Shown here piece by piece: positions 31,038 through 39,944 of a DNA stretch of 64,000 bases; within the stretch, counting starts at the first letter, position 1, and the number at the start of each line of letters is the position of its first letter. Both the position numbers and the translations under genes were made by a program. The notes under the pieces were generated by a model. That model saw only the letters and a program-made list of their open reading frames with translations. It ran no database searches and was not told the origin of the DNA. Source of the stretch: Prochlorococcus sp. AG-418-G18 (GTDB lineage Bacteria > Cyanobacteriota > Cyanobacteriia > PCC-6307 > Cyanobiaceae); contig QCLX01000003.1 of assembly GCA_003214215.1 (NCBI GenBank), positions 1-64,000 on the forward strand, given 5' to 3'.

Positions 31038-31340
31038 TTAATCAGATTTTTTATAGTATCTAATCCTTTGAGGAGCTCTTTTTAATCTTCTTACGGTTTG
31101 TTTTTCAAGTTCATCTCTAAATTTATCAGTATTTAAATTATTTTCTGAAACAGGTGATTTAGTTTCTTTTTCGAAATATTTTTTTATACCCTCTTGTATT
31201 AACACTTTTGCCATATTACTTACTGTTCTAGATTCATTATCGGCCAAAATAGTTAATTGCTCACATATTAATTCTGGAAGAACCACTTGAATTCTAGGGG
31301 ATTTAGGCTTGCCATTAGTTGAGTTTTGGCGGGTAGCCAT
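31038..31340 (-). CDS. Putative ribbon-helix-helix (CopG-like) DNA-binding protein
   Basis: SPRIQVVLPELICEQLTILADNESRTVSNMAKVLIQEGIKKYFE resembles an RHH core. Confidence 0.6.
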   Translation of the reverse strand: MATRQNSTNGKPKSPRIQVVLPELICEQLTILADNESRTVSNMAKVLIQEGIKKYFEKETKSPVSENNLNTDKFRDELEKQTVRRLKRAPQRIRYYKKSD

Positions 31341-31359
31341 GAGTCAAAGTTGATAACTG

Positions 31360-31417
31360 TTACTTATTAGTATACACTGTTAGTCAAGGATACTATCTTT
31401 GTGTATATTATTAGTAA
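31360..31417. promoter_or_regulatory. Imperfect inverted repeat in divergent promoter of RHH-like gene
   Basis: TTACTTATTAGTATACAC (31360-31377) and GTGTATATTATTAGTAA (31401-31417) are near-complements separated by 23 nt. Confidence 0.55.
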
Positions 31418-31457
31418 GGAAATTTATGTCCGTATCAATTAATTGTTTTATTGTCCC

Positions 31458-31796
31458 ATGAAAAATTCAAGAAAAATTGATTCTCCTAAAAGGTCGATAA
31501 TTGATAAACCGAAAAAAAGATTAGTCAATTCTGATTCTCACGATAACGAAAATAGTGATGTTTTGGTATCAGCTGTAATTAGTCCATATTTATTAACTCA
31601 TCTTCACCATATTCTTCAGCAGTCTGAGTATTATGCCCAAAAAGATGGTAGAAAATCTCACGCAGCTAACTTTGCGAAACTAAGAAAAGTTTTATGTCTA
31701 GACGCAAGAAGTATGGCGGATGCCTCTGCAAAAGAGATAAAAGATGTGGATAATGATTTATCTAATAATAAATATAATGAACAAAATGTAGCTTGA
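31458..31796 (+). CDS. Conserved hypothetical protein
   Basis: ATG at 31458 (MKNSRKIDSPKRS...) preferred to TTG at 31443. Confidence 0.6.
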   Translation: MKNSRKIDSPKRSIIDKPKKRLVNSDSHDNENSDVLVSAVISPYLLTHLHHILQQSEYYAQKDGRKSHAANFAKLRKVLCLDARSMADASAKEIKDVDNDLSNNKYNEQNVA

Positions 31797-31830
31797 AGTA
31801 ATAATCTATTTATAAATAGATTTTAAAACC

Positions 31831-32061
31831 ATGTCCAGTAATGCTGAAAAGCTCTATAAGTTAATAGCCAACGATTCCAAAAAGAAACAAATTCTGTTTA
31901 TGACAGCCTTAACTAATCCCAAAAAAGCCCTAGATAAAATATGCGAAATTGGTAACGACTTAAATATGTCTGTGACTAAAGAAGAGGTTATTGAATATTT
32001 GAGTACTATTGATGATGAGGCAACTAAAATGTGGTTAATCAAGGCTCGAGGAGGTCTTTAG
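31831..32061 (+). CDS. Small Nif11-like leader-domain protein ending in Arg-Gly-Gly-Leu (tentative)
   Basis: AEKLYKLIANDSKKKQILFMTALTNPKKALDKICEIGNDLNMSVTKEEVIEYL resembles the Nif11 helical layout; C-terminus KARGGL. Confidence 0.45.
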   Translation: MSSNAEKLYKLIANDSKKKQILFMTALTNPKKALDKICEIGNDLNMSVTKEEVIEYLSTIDDEATKMWLIKARGGL

Positions 32062-32215
32062 GAAAAGGTTTCGAATAATTATCATTTTGATTAGGAATAG
32101 GTTTTATTCTTTTGTTGTAGCCACCTCCACCAGCCAAAGTCCAAAAAAACCAATAACTTGGAATTGCAAGAGCTGCAGCTATGAAAATCACTACAATTTG
32201 TTCTATTCTTTTCAT
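32039..32215 (-). CDS. Small membrane protein, 58 aa (not in ORF track), convergent overlap with previous gene
   Basis: Manual translation MKRIEQIVVIFIAAALAIPSYWFFWTLAGGGGYNKRIKPIPNQNDNYSKPFPKDLLEP*. Confidence 0.5.
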   Translation of the reverse strand: MKRIEQIVVIFIAAALAIPSYWFFWTLAGGGGYNKRIKPIPNQNDNYSKPFPKDLLEP

Positions 32216-32287
32216 AATTTAATATTATTCCACAAAATATTTTTTAGTAAATAAGCCACAGATTTTGTAAATTCTATTTTTAAAACA

Positions 32288-33913
32288 GTGATTAGATTTG
32301 AAGGTGTAAGCAAAATTTATTCTACAGATGTTGTTTTAAAAAATATTAGTTGGGAAATTAAGAAAGGAGAAAAAGTTGGCTTAGTTGGTTCTAATGGTGC
32401 AGGTAAATCAACCCAATTTAAGATTTTAATTGGAGAGGAAGAGCAAACAAGTGGAACGATTATTAAAGAGGGAAATCCTAAAATTGCCCATTTAAAGCAA
32501 GAGTTTGATTGTAATTTGAATTTTTCAGTAAGACAGGAATTAGAAAGTTCTTTTAAAGATATACAAATTGTTGCCATTAAACTTTTAGAAATTGAGAATA
32601 AAATGAAATCGTTGGATATAAAAAAAAATTCCGATGAACTTGAAATATTTGTAAATCAACTCGCAAAATATCAAGCAAAATTTGAAGCTTTAGGTGGTTA
32701 TAAAATGCAATCTGATGTAGAAAAAATATTACCAAAATTAGGCTTTTCTATAGAAGATGCTGATAAATTAGTTGGCAATTTCTCAGGTGGATGGCAGATG
32801 AAAGTTGCACTTGGAAAAATAATCTTACAAAAACCTGATTTACTTTTACTGGATGAACCAACCAATCATTTAGATTTAGAAACTATTTTTTGGTTGGAAG
32901 AATATCTATTATCGCTTAAAATTGCTGTTGTTATAATCAGCCATGATAGATATTTCTTAGATAAATTATGTAAAAAAATAATTTTTGTAGATAGAGGAAC
33001 ATCTGAAACATATAATGGGAACTATTCTTTTTTTATCGAACAGAAATCTTTGAATGAAGAATCACAAAATAAGTCATATCAATTACAACAAAAAGAAATT
33101 GACTTACAGAAGAGGTATATAGATAGATTTAGAGCTAGTGCAACTAGAAGTTCTCAAGCAAAGAGTAGAGAAAAACAATTAAAAAAGATTTCTAAAATTG
33201 AGGCTCCCATAGCAAAATCAAAAAGTCCTGTTTTTAATTTTCCAGAGTGCCCTCGCTCAGGAAAATTAGTTCTAAATATCAAAAATTTGTCTCATAGTTT
33301 CGAGGATAAAATTCTTTTTTTAGATATTAATTTAAAGATTTCTTCTGGGGAGAAAATAGCAATATTGGGACCTAATGGCTCCGGCAAATCTACATTGCTT
33401 AAAATTATTATGAAAAAAATATCTCCTGAAATTGGAGAAATTAATCTTGGTAAACATAATATAATTACTAGCTATTATGAACAGAATCAGGCTGAAGCAC
33501 TTTCACTTGACGAAAGGGTTATTGATTTAATATGTAATGAGTCTCCAGAATGGTCCCAAAAAAAAGTTAGAACATTTTTAGGGGGTTTTGGCTTTCAAAA
33601 TGAAACTGTTTTTAAATATATTAAACAACTCAGTGGGGGAGAAAAGGCAAGATTAGCATTGGCGCTCATGATTATTAATCCTAGTAATTTCCTTCTTTTG
33701 GACGAACCAACTAATCATTTGGATCTGCAATCTAAAGAAAACTTAGAATTAGCAATTAAAAATTATAAAGGTTCATTATTAATCATTTCTCATGATCGGT
33801 ATTTTATTTCAAAGGTTGCAAATAGAATTATTGAAATTAAAGATTCAAAGTTGTTTTCATATGATGGTAATTATGAATATTTTTTAGAAAAAACTCGAAG
33901 CCAAAAAATTTGA
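32288..33913 (+). CDS. ABC-F family ATP-binding protein
   Basis: Two ATPase domains: LVGSNGAGKSTQFKIL / ILGPNGSGKSTLLKII; two LLLDEPTNHLDL; GTG start. Confidence 0.92.
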   Translation: MIRFEGVSKIYSTDVVLKNISWEIKKGEKVGLVGSNGAGKSTQFKILIGEEEQTSGTIIKEGNPKIAHLKQEFDCNLNFSVRQELESSFKDIQIVAIKLLEIENKMKSLDIKKNSDELEIFVNQLAKYQAKFEALGGYKMQSDVEKILPKLGFSIEDADKLVGNFSGGWQMKVALGKIILQKPDLLLLDEPTNHLDLETIFWLEEYLLSLKIAVVIISHDRYFLDKLCKKIIFVDRGTSETYNGNYSFFIEQKSLNEESQNKSYQLQQKEIDLQKRYIDRFRASATRSSQAKSREKQLKKISKIEAPIAKSKSPVFNFPECPRSGKLVLNIKNLSHSFEDKILFLDINLKISSGEKIAILGPNGSGKSTLLKIIMKKISPEIGEINLGKHNIITSYYEQNQAEALSLDERVIDLICNESPEWSQKKVRTFLGGFGFQNETVFKYIKQLSGGEKARLALALMIINPSNFLLLDEPTNHLDLQSKENLELAIKNYKGSLLIISHDRYFISKVANRIIEIKDSKLFSYDGNYEYFLEKTRSQKI

Positions 33914-34024
33914 TTACTTTTAATAAAATTTACAATTGGCTAAGTAAGATCACTCATTTATCTTTACATAGTTTACCGTCCTTGATTAATCTTAAAAATA
34001 CAAAAACAGGTTTTAATAATTGAA

Positions 34025-34168
34025 ATGAAAAATTACGATTTCCAAGAAAAACATTTTCAAATTTCTGATCCTATTGAAAGTTATTTTGAATGTATTACTT
34101 CCTGCGATATAAGGGATGGTATTTGTATTTCTAGGTGTGTGGAATTACTTAAAGAGAATAATGATTGA
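34025..34168 (+). CDS. Four-cysteine microprotein, 47 aa (not in ORF track)
   Basis: Manual translation MKNYDFQEKHFQISDPIESYFECITSCDIRDGICISRCVELLKENND*; C-x3-C-x6-C-x3-C. Confidence 0.6.
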   Translation: MKNYDFQEKHFQISDPIESYFECITSCDIRDGICISRCVELLKENND

Positions 34169-34173
34169 AACTT

Positions 34174-35328
34174 TTAGTAATTTTGTAAATTTGTGATATC
34201 AGTTGGTTTTAAACTTAATTTAATAAATTTATTTCTACGCTTTAATAATATATTTATTTGTTTTTTAATACCATTTTTACTTATTTGGTTAATAACGTCT
34301 GAAGCGGTTTCAATATCTTTATTACCAACTTTTATGATGATGTCATTTACTGTAATTCCACTCTTTTCAGCTGGACTATTAGGTACAACAGAACCAACTT
34401 TTACGATTTTTTTATTTGTTTCAAAATTAGTTTCATCTATTAAGCTTATCCCAATCATAGGATGTATTGCTTTTCCGTAATTTATTAGTTGATAAGCAAT
34501 TTCTTTAGCTTTATTTATTGGGATTGCGAAACTTAGACCCGCTCCTGGACCTGATCTGATTAAGGTATTAATGCCAATTACTTCTCCATTGACATTCAAG
34601 AGTGGACCTCCAGAATTTCCAGGATTAATGGCAGCATCTGTTTGAATCAGTTCAAGTTTTTTATCGTATATTCCTAATTGAGTGACATTTCTTTTTAGAT
34701 TGCTAATAATGCCAAGTGTAACTGTGTTTTCAAGTCCGAATGGATTCCCAACTGCAATTGCCCAATCACCAACTTTAATTTTTGATGAATCGCCAAATGG
34801 TGCTTTTGGCCAAGGTCCTTTTCCTTCAATTTTAAGAACAGCTAAATCAGTAAAAACGTCTTGACCTATTAGTTTTGCTTTTAATTTTTTGCCGTTGGTT
34901 AAACCAACAATTACATTATCCGATCCACTCACCACATGAGCGTTAGTCATTACAAGTCCGTCTGCAAAAATAAATCCACTTCCTTGGTTTTGCTCAATCC
35001 TTGGTTGATTTTCGTTGTATAAATCTAGACCAAAAAATCTTTCAAAATATGGGTCTAGAAATAGTTGAGAATTTCTTGGTAATTTTCTTTTTTTTATATA
35101 TCTTTGTGTATCAATTGTTACTACAGAAGAACCAGTTCGTTCTACAGCTTTAGTTATAAAAGATTTATTTGAATAAAGATTAACTTGATTAAATTTTGTT
35201 TTAGTTAATGGCTGGGAAATTATATTTGCTGGGCAAAATAAACCAATAGTAATTGCTGAAGAGAATAATAATTGGTTGTATTTTTTCAATTTTGTTTGTC
35301 TTATGTTCTTCCAATACATTAAATACAT
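34174..35328 (-). CDS. HtrA/Deg-family trypsin-like serine protease with PDZ domain
   Basis: VVTIDTQR, GLVMTNAHVVSGSD, DAAINPGNSGGPLLN, C-terminal PDZ. Confidence 0.94.
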   Translation of the reverse strand: MYLMYWKNIRQTKLKKYNQLLFSSAITIGLFCPANIISQPLTKTKFNQVNLYSNKSFITKAVERTGSSVVTIDTQRYIKKRKLPRNSQLFLDPYFERFFGLDLYNENQPRIEQNQGSGFIFADGLVMTNAHVVSGSDNVIVGLTNGKKLKAKLIGQDVFTDLAVLKIEGKGPWPKAPFGDSSKIKVGDWAIAVGNPFGLENTVTLGIISNLKRNVTQLGIYDKKLELIQTDAAINPGNSGGPLLNVNGEVIGINTLIRSGPGAGLSFAIPINKAKEIAYQLINYGKAIHPMIGISLIDETNFETNKKIVKVGSVVPNSPAEKSGITVNDIIIKVGNKDIETASDVINQISKNGIKKQINILLKRRNKFIKLSLKPTDITNLQNY

Positions 35329-35460
35329 ATCTTCAATGTACTTTTAATATAACTACTAAAAAAATAAATTTATCCTAAAGAGTATTTATAAACTTAAAAT
35401 AGCTAATTTTCTTTTTTTCGGGCTATGATAATAAATATATCTTTTTGATTTATAAGTGTA

Positions 35461-35724
35461 ATGTCATTACTATTTCCAATTTTATACTCTGCAGCATTAA
35501 CATATCTAGTCTGGAAAGCTTTTAAAGTTATGTCTAATGGTTGGAATATATCTGGTTCAGAAAGAAAACGTTACAGTAATTATAGTTTTAAACAAAAAAA
35601 CTACACAATACATCCAGAACTTTTAGATAAATCAGGCAACATAACAGAAGAGGAGTTATTAACAGTAAGATTTTCAAATGATAATGACTCTTCCCTTGAA
35701 GAAAAGGGTTCAACTACTGATTAA
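35461..35724 (+). CDS. DUF2973-like small membrane protein
   Basis: MSLLFPILYSAALTYLVWKAFKVM N-terminal TM plus short polar tail. Confidence 0.6.
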   Translation: MSLLFPILYSAALTYLVWKAFKVMSNGWNISGSERKRYSNYSFKQKNYTIHPELLDKSGNITEEELLTVRFSNDNDSSLEEKGSTTD

Positions 35725-35749
35725 TCGAATCAAATTTTAAGGAAGAAAA

Positions 35750-36133
35750 TTGGAATTAAGAACTAAAATTGTCTCAGCGGTCATAAGATCTCTTAAGTTA
35801 CCACCAAGGTTTCGTTTAAAAATGGTTAAGGAAGATCCTGTTAGGCTTGAACTAAGTCTTACTCCTTCTTACGGTAAAAATCCAGTTATTGTTGGTTTAG
35901 TAGAGTCTTTAGACCTAGTTGCGCGAAGAGATCGAGAGGGCAGATTACCCAGAGACCTACAAGGAACTTGGGATTGGACAGTAAGGCATGGTAAGGTCAC
36001 TACTGGAGGATGGAATCCTATGCTAAAAGAAGCATTGCAAACAATGTTTGATACAGGATTGCCAGCTATTGTATATGAGGAATTAACTGGAGATGAATAT
36101 CGACCAGTAGATGGTGTTAGACATATTAAATAA
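35750..36133 (+). CDS. Conserved cyanobacterial hypothetical protein
   Basis: Intact ORF 26 bp downstream of the previous gene; TTG start. Confidence 0.6.
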   Translation: MELRTKIVSAVIRSLKLPPRFRLKMVKEDPVRLELSLTPSYGKNPVIVGLVESLDLVARRDREGRLPRDLQGTWDWTVRHGKVTTGGWNPMLKEALQTMFDTGLPAIVYEELTGDEYRPVDGVRHIK

Positions 36134-36202
36134 ATAATTTATGATTTATCATAAATTCTTCCTTAAAACGTTAAAATAAATTGATAGATAATTTAGCTAA
36201 TT

Positions 36203-36349
36203 ATGAATGATGAAAATCAACAAAGATTTGGCTTTGTAAATTTTGCTGAAACCTGGAATGGTCGTATGGCTATGATGGGTATTTTGATTGGTCTTGGCAC
36301 TGAATTAATTACTGGACAAAGTATTCTTCGACAAATTGGAATAGGTTAA
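36203..36349 (+). CDS. High-light-inducible protein, 48 aa (not in ORF track)
   Basis: Manual translation MNDENQQRFGFVNFAETWNGRMAMMGILIGLGTELITGQSILRQIGIG*; Hli motif AExxNGRxAMxG. Confidence 0.88.
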   Translation: MNDENQQRFGFVNFAETWNGRMAMMGILIGLGTELITGQSILRQIGIG

Positions 36350-36353
36350 ATTT

Positions 36354-36695
36354 TTATTTTACTTCTTCAGCCTTTACTTCAATGGTACTCTCGCTAGGCT
36401 TTTTATCTGATTGATTTTTTTTATTAATACCCTCTAAGTCTGCTCCACAGTTGATGCAGGTGGCATTTTCACCAAAAGATAATGCACCACAACTACTACA
36501 TGTATTAATTTTCGACTTGTAAGAATTAAAACCTATATATATTAAAAGTAATAATAAAAGAGGAATTAGAAATAAGAGCAGTATGATATTGCCAAGAAAG
36601 CTTATGATAAAGTTAATTCCAAAAATTGGAATAACCAACAGCATTATTAATAAATAAGTAATCAAATTTTTATTAGCTTTAAGAAAATAGTACAT
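36354..36695 (-). CDS. Membrane protein with C-terminal zinc ribbon
   Basis: Two TM stretches then CSSCGALSFGENATCINCG. Confidence 0.65.
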   Translation of the reverse strand: MYYFLKANKNLITYLLIMLLVIPIFGINFIISFLGNIILLLFLIPLLLLLLIYIGFNSYKSKINTCSSCGALSFGENATCINCGADLEGINKKNQSDKKPSESTIEVKAEEVK

Positions 36696-36703
36696 TGAAG
36701 TTT

Positions 36704-37636
36704 TTAAAATCTCTTTTGTCTTTTCTTATTTACTAAGGACATACTAGCAATGACAACGCTCCAACACTGTCCAAAATATAGAATAACTCCTAGCAGCCAA
36801 ACCCATAAAGTGAGGACAAGAAAACCTCCAATAAAGCCATATGCTTGAAACCTTGTACCAAGTGAGAGAATACTTTTACTAACTGCCAAGTTCAATGTAG
36901 TTAGGCCAATTCCGATAAGAAAAGATCCAGGTAAAAGTGGTCTCAAAGGAACTTTTCTACTAGGTAAAAGGGCTTGTAATAAAAGAGCCATTAGAGAAAA
37001 TCCAATTAATGGTATTGCAAATTGACCAACTTGTAATAGGGGCAACTTTAGCAATAAATCAGAAATTAAATTATTTGATTCTGAAAGATTTTCTAATACA
37101 TTGCTTGGGATCATTCTAAGATTTGCACTAATTTGATCTAATACCATTAAAAATCCTATGAAGAATACTATTAAAAAAGCTTCAACTCGATTTCGCAGGA
37201 ACCTTGAAGCTTGCTCTCGCCAAGCAGCATTAGCTTTTTTAGAAGGCAGTTCGTCTTCCCATAGTCTATCTGCACCTCTTTGGAGAGATAAATATGCATT
37301 TCCTGCTGTAAATAGCAAAAACATAGCTCCTAGAATTCCTGCTCCAAAACCTTGATCAATTAAATTAAATAATGTAGTTTCTACTAATTCAACTACTGAA
37401 GGAGGCAAAACTTGAGCCGCAATAGAAATTATTTGTTGATCTAATCCCTCTTGTTTTCCTAGGAACCATGATGCTATTGAAAGAGAAATTAGAAGAATAG
37501 GAAAAAATGATTGTAGTGTGTAGTAAGCAAATGCAGCACTTAAGTCGATACAATCAGATCTGCTCCATCTTTCGCAAGCTCCCCATAAACTTTTCAGTAT
37601 CCATGTTGAGCTGCGCTGCATATTTATTTTCTTCAA
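36704..37636 (-). CDS. YihY/BrkB family inner-membrane protein
   Basis: SAAFAYYTLQSFFPILLI, polytopic, AYGFIGGFLVLTLWVWLLGVILYFGQ. Confidence 0.9.
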   Translation of the reverse strand: MKKINMQRSSTWILKSLWGACERWSRSDCIDLSAAFAYYTLQSFFPILLISLSIASWFLGKQEGLDQQIISIAAQVLPPSVVELVETTLFNLIDQGFGAGILGAMFLLFTAGNAYLSLQRGADRLWEDELPSKKANAAWREQASRFLRNRVEAFLIVFFIGFLMVLDQISANLRMIPSNVLENLSESNNLISDLLLKLPLLQVGQFAIPLIGFSLMALLLQALLPSRKVPLRPLLPGSFLIGIGLTTLNLAVSKSILSLGTRFQAYGFIGGFLVLTLWVWLLGVILYFGQCWSVVIASMSLVNKKRQKRF

Positions 37637-37710
37637 ATATTTGTCTTAATGTATTTTTTTATTGTATCTAATTAAGAAATTTTTCAAGCAATTATTTCTT
37701 TATGATGCAA

Positions 37711-38526
37711 CTATTTCTCCAATATTAAATTACCCCATGGCTTTAATATTTCTTTTTTTTCTAGAGATCTACCAGCAATTAATGGGAAATTAACATCGCT
37801 CAAGTTTTGACCTGATACTAAATTCAAAGGATTTGTTTCTAACCATTCTATACAACAATTGAGTTCTTCTAGTAGCAGCCATGCTGCTGCAATATCCCAT
37901 ATCTTAGGGGTTGATTCTATTGCTCCGAAAGTTTGTCCCATAGCTACACTAGTAAGATTTAAACTCGATACACCTAAGAGTCTGATTTTTCCAGGAAATA
38001 CTGAGTTTGGTTTTTTTTGTAAAATTTTTATTGATCTACTACACAAAGAAACGCATTCACTTTGATGATTATTATGGCTAGGATCTATTTTCTGGTTATT
38101 TAACCAAACCCCTTTACCTTTAATGGATACAAACTTTTTTTTCAATGTAGGAATTATTAAAAAAGAGGATTGCGGTTTACCATAAACGAACCTTGCTACT
38201 GATATAGACCAGTAAGGAATACCTGCAGCAAAATTTGTTGTCCCATCGAGTGGATCGACGACCCAATAAGCTTTTGAGTTTGGAATTAACTTTTGCCCTT
38301 CTTCACTAAGGACGCCCTCACCTGGAGCTATTGAAGCTAAGCCATCTACGATTGTTTTGTCACTCCATAAATCACAACTTGTTAATAATGATCCATCTGC
38401 TTTATTGCTGGCATTAATATTTCCAAAATCTTCTTTTTGACGTTTACTTACTAATTCAAATAAAGAATCTAATTCACTTAGTTGCTTATTAGTTAAATTT
38501 GGTGGATTCATCTTGGGATATTGCAA
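37711..38526 (-). CDS. Inositol monophosphatase family protein
   Basis: VLSEEGQKL, YWVVDPLDGTTNFAAGIPYWSISVA, WDIAAAWLLLEE. Confidence 0.92.
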   Translation of the reverse strand: MQYPKMNPPNLTNKQLSELDSLFELVSKRQKEDFGNINASNKADGSLLTSCDLWSDKTIVDGLASIAPGEGVLSEEGQKLIPNSKAYWVVDPLDGTTNFAAGIPYWSISVARFVYGKPQSSFLIIPTLKKKFVSIKGKGVWLNNQKIDPSHNNHQSECVSLCSRSIKILQKKPNSVFPGKIRLLGVSSLNLTSVAMGQTFGAIESTPKIWDIAAAWLLLEELNCCIEWLETNPLNLVSGQNLSDVNFPLIAGRSLEKKEILKPWGNLILEK

Positions 38527-39944
38527 ATAGATTCTGTTTGCTTAATCGTATTATCGTTATCTAAACAGTTATTACTTATTTCAAGAAAAGTTAATCTTTC
38601 TAATTCATCTAAATTCAAATTGTAATTATAAATTGCATTGATATTTTTCGATTTTGCATCACTTAATTCTTTTTGTCTCACTAATATATCCTTTAAAGTT
38701 GATATTCCAACATCGTATCTCAGTCTTGCTAGCCTCAAAGACTCTTGTGTAGATAATATTTCTTTTGAAGTTGATAAGATTTTTTCTTCATTTAATTTTA
38801 AATTTAAGTAAGCTTTAGTGATATTTGTTTTTAGAACTCTTTTAAGATTGTTAAAAGAATATTCTTCGCCTTTTGCTTGAGATTTTCTTGATTTGTATGA
38901 TTTTTTGTTTTGACCACCATTAAAAATATTCCATGATAAATTTAAGCTTATTGTATTTGAATAAGAGGAACCATATTCGTTAGGATCTATTTCAATTGCC
39001 AGAGAATCACCTTTGGTGAATGCACTTGATAATGAGTTACTGATATATATACTTGGCTTATTTGAATTCAGGAAACTACTTCCCTCATTATCTTTTATTG
39101 ATTTTTGAAGAGAAATGTTTTTTAAGGAGAGGTTGCTTTCAAGACCATTTTTTATATTTTTATTTAATTTATGATTCCAATAACCCAATAATTTTTGTTC
39201 TTTTTTAATTTCGAAATCTTTTTTGAGATTAAGAATTTCTTTAAGTGATATTTTGTCCATTTGATGTTCAATTTTTTTCTCGTAAAGTGCTTGCTTGTCT
39301 CTCGACAGTTGAGCATCGGCTTCAAGTACTTCAAATTTTGTTCCGATACCAGCATCTAATTTAGCTTGAGCATTTTCTAGACTTGTCCTAGATAAATCAA
39401 GAGCTGATTTCTTATTGACAATATCCTGAGATGACTTCTGGTATTTATGGTATCTAGTACTAGCTTCTTGTATTAAGTCTTTTCTTTTAATCTCATAATT
39501 ATTTTCTGCAATTTTTAAGTTCTCTCTGGCTATTTTGATTTCTGGACCTCTCAGCGGATCGATTAAATCCCATCTGATATTAAGTGAGGGGTTAACGGAA
39601 AATTGAGAAGTTTTTGTAGTATTTGAATTACTATTATAATTTCGACCAGCAATATATTTCGGCAATCCATTCGCTTGTAAATCTATTGAAGGGTACCTCT
39701 TAGCAATTTTGCTTGAAAGATTAAAACTCGAAGCATCTATTAATTCCTTTAAAGATTTAAGTTCATCATTATTATTGATAATGATATTCTTTATTTCCCG
39801 ATGATCTATGAATATTTTATCTTCATTAATTCGTATAATTTCATCAATAAAATTATTGTTTTCGCTTAGTAGGGATTGTTGAAAAGTAACAAAGAAACTT
39901 AATGGTAGAAATAAAGTTGTATTTATTATCTTTCTAATCATCAT
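38508..39944 (-). CDS. TolC-family outer membrane efflux protein
   Basis: N-terminal hydrophobic signal; long helical repeats (LENAQAKLDAGIGTKFEVLEADAQLSRDKQAL; LRLARLRYDVGISTLKDILVRQKEL). Confidence 0.88.
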   Translation of the reverse strand: MMIRKIINTTLFLPLSFFVTFQQSLLSENNNFIDEIIRINEDKIFIDHREIKNIIINNNDELKSLKELIDASSFNLSSKIAKRYPSIDLQANGLPKYIAGRNYNSNSNTTKTSQFSVNPSLNIRWDLIDPLRGPEIKIARENLKIAENNYEIKRKDLIQEASTRYHKYQKSSQDIVNKKSALDLSRTSLENAQAKLDAGIGTKFEVLEADAQLSRDKQALYEKKIEHQMDKISLKEILNLKKDFEIKKEQKLLGYWNHKLNKNIKNGLESNLSLKNISLQKSIKDNEGSSFLNSNKPSIYISNSLSSAFTKGDSLAIEIDPNEYGSSYSNTISLNLSWNIFNGGQNKKSYKSRKSQAKGEEYSFNNLKRVLKTNITKAYLNLKLNEEKILSTSKEILSTQESLRLARLRYDVGISTLKDILVRQKELSDAKSKNINAIYNYNLNLDELERLTFLEISNNCLDNDNTIKQTESICNIPR

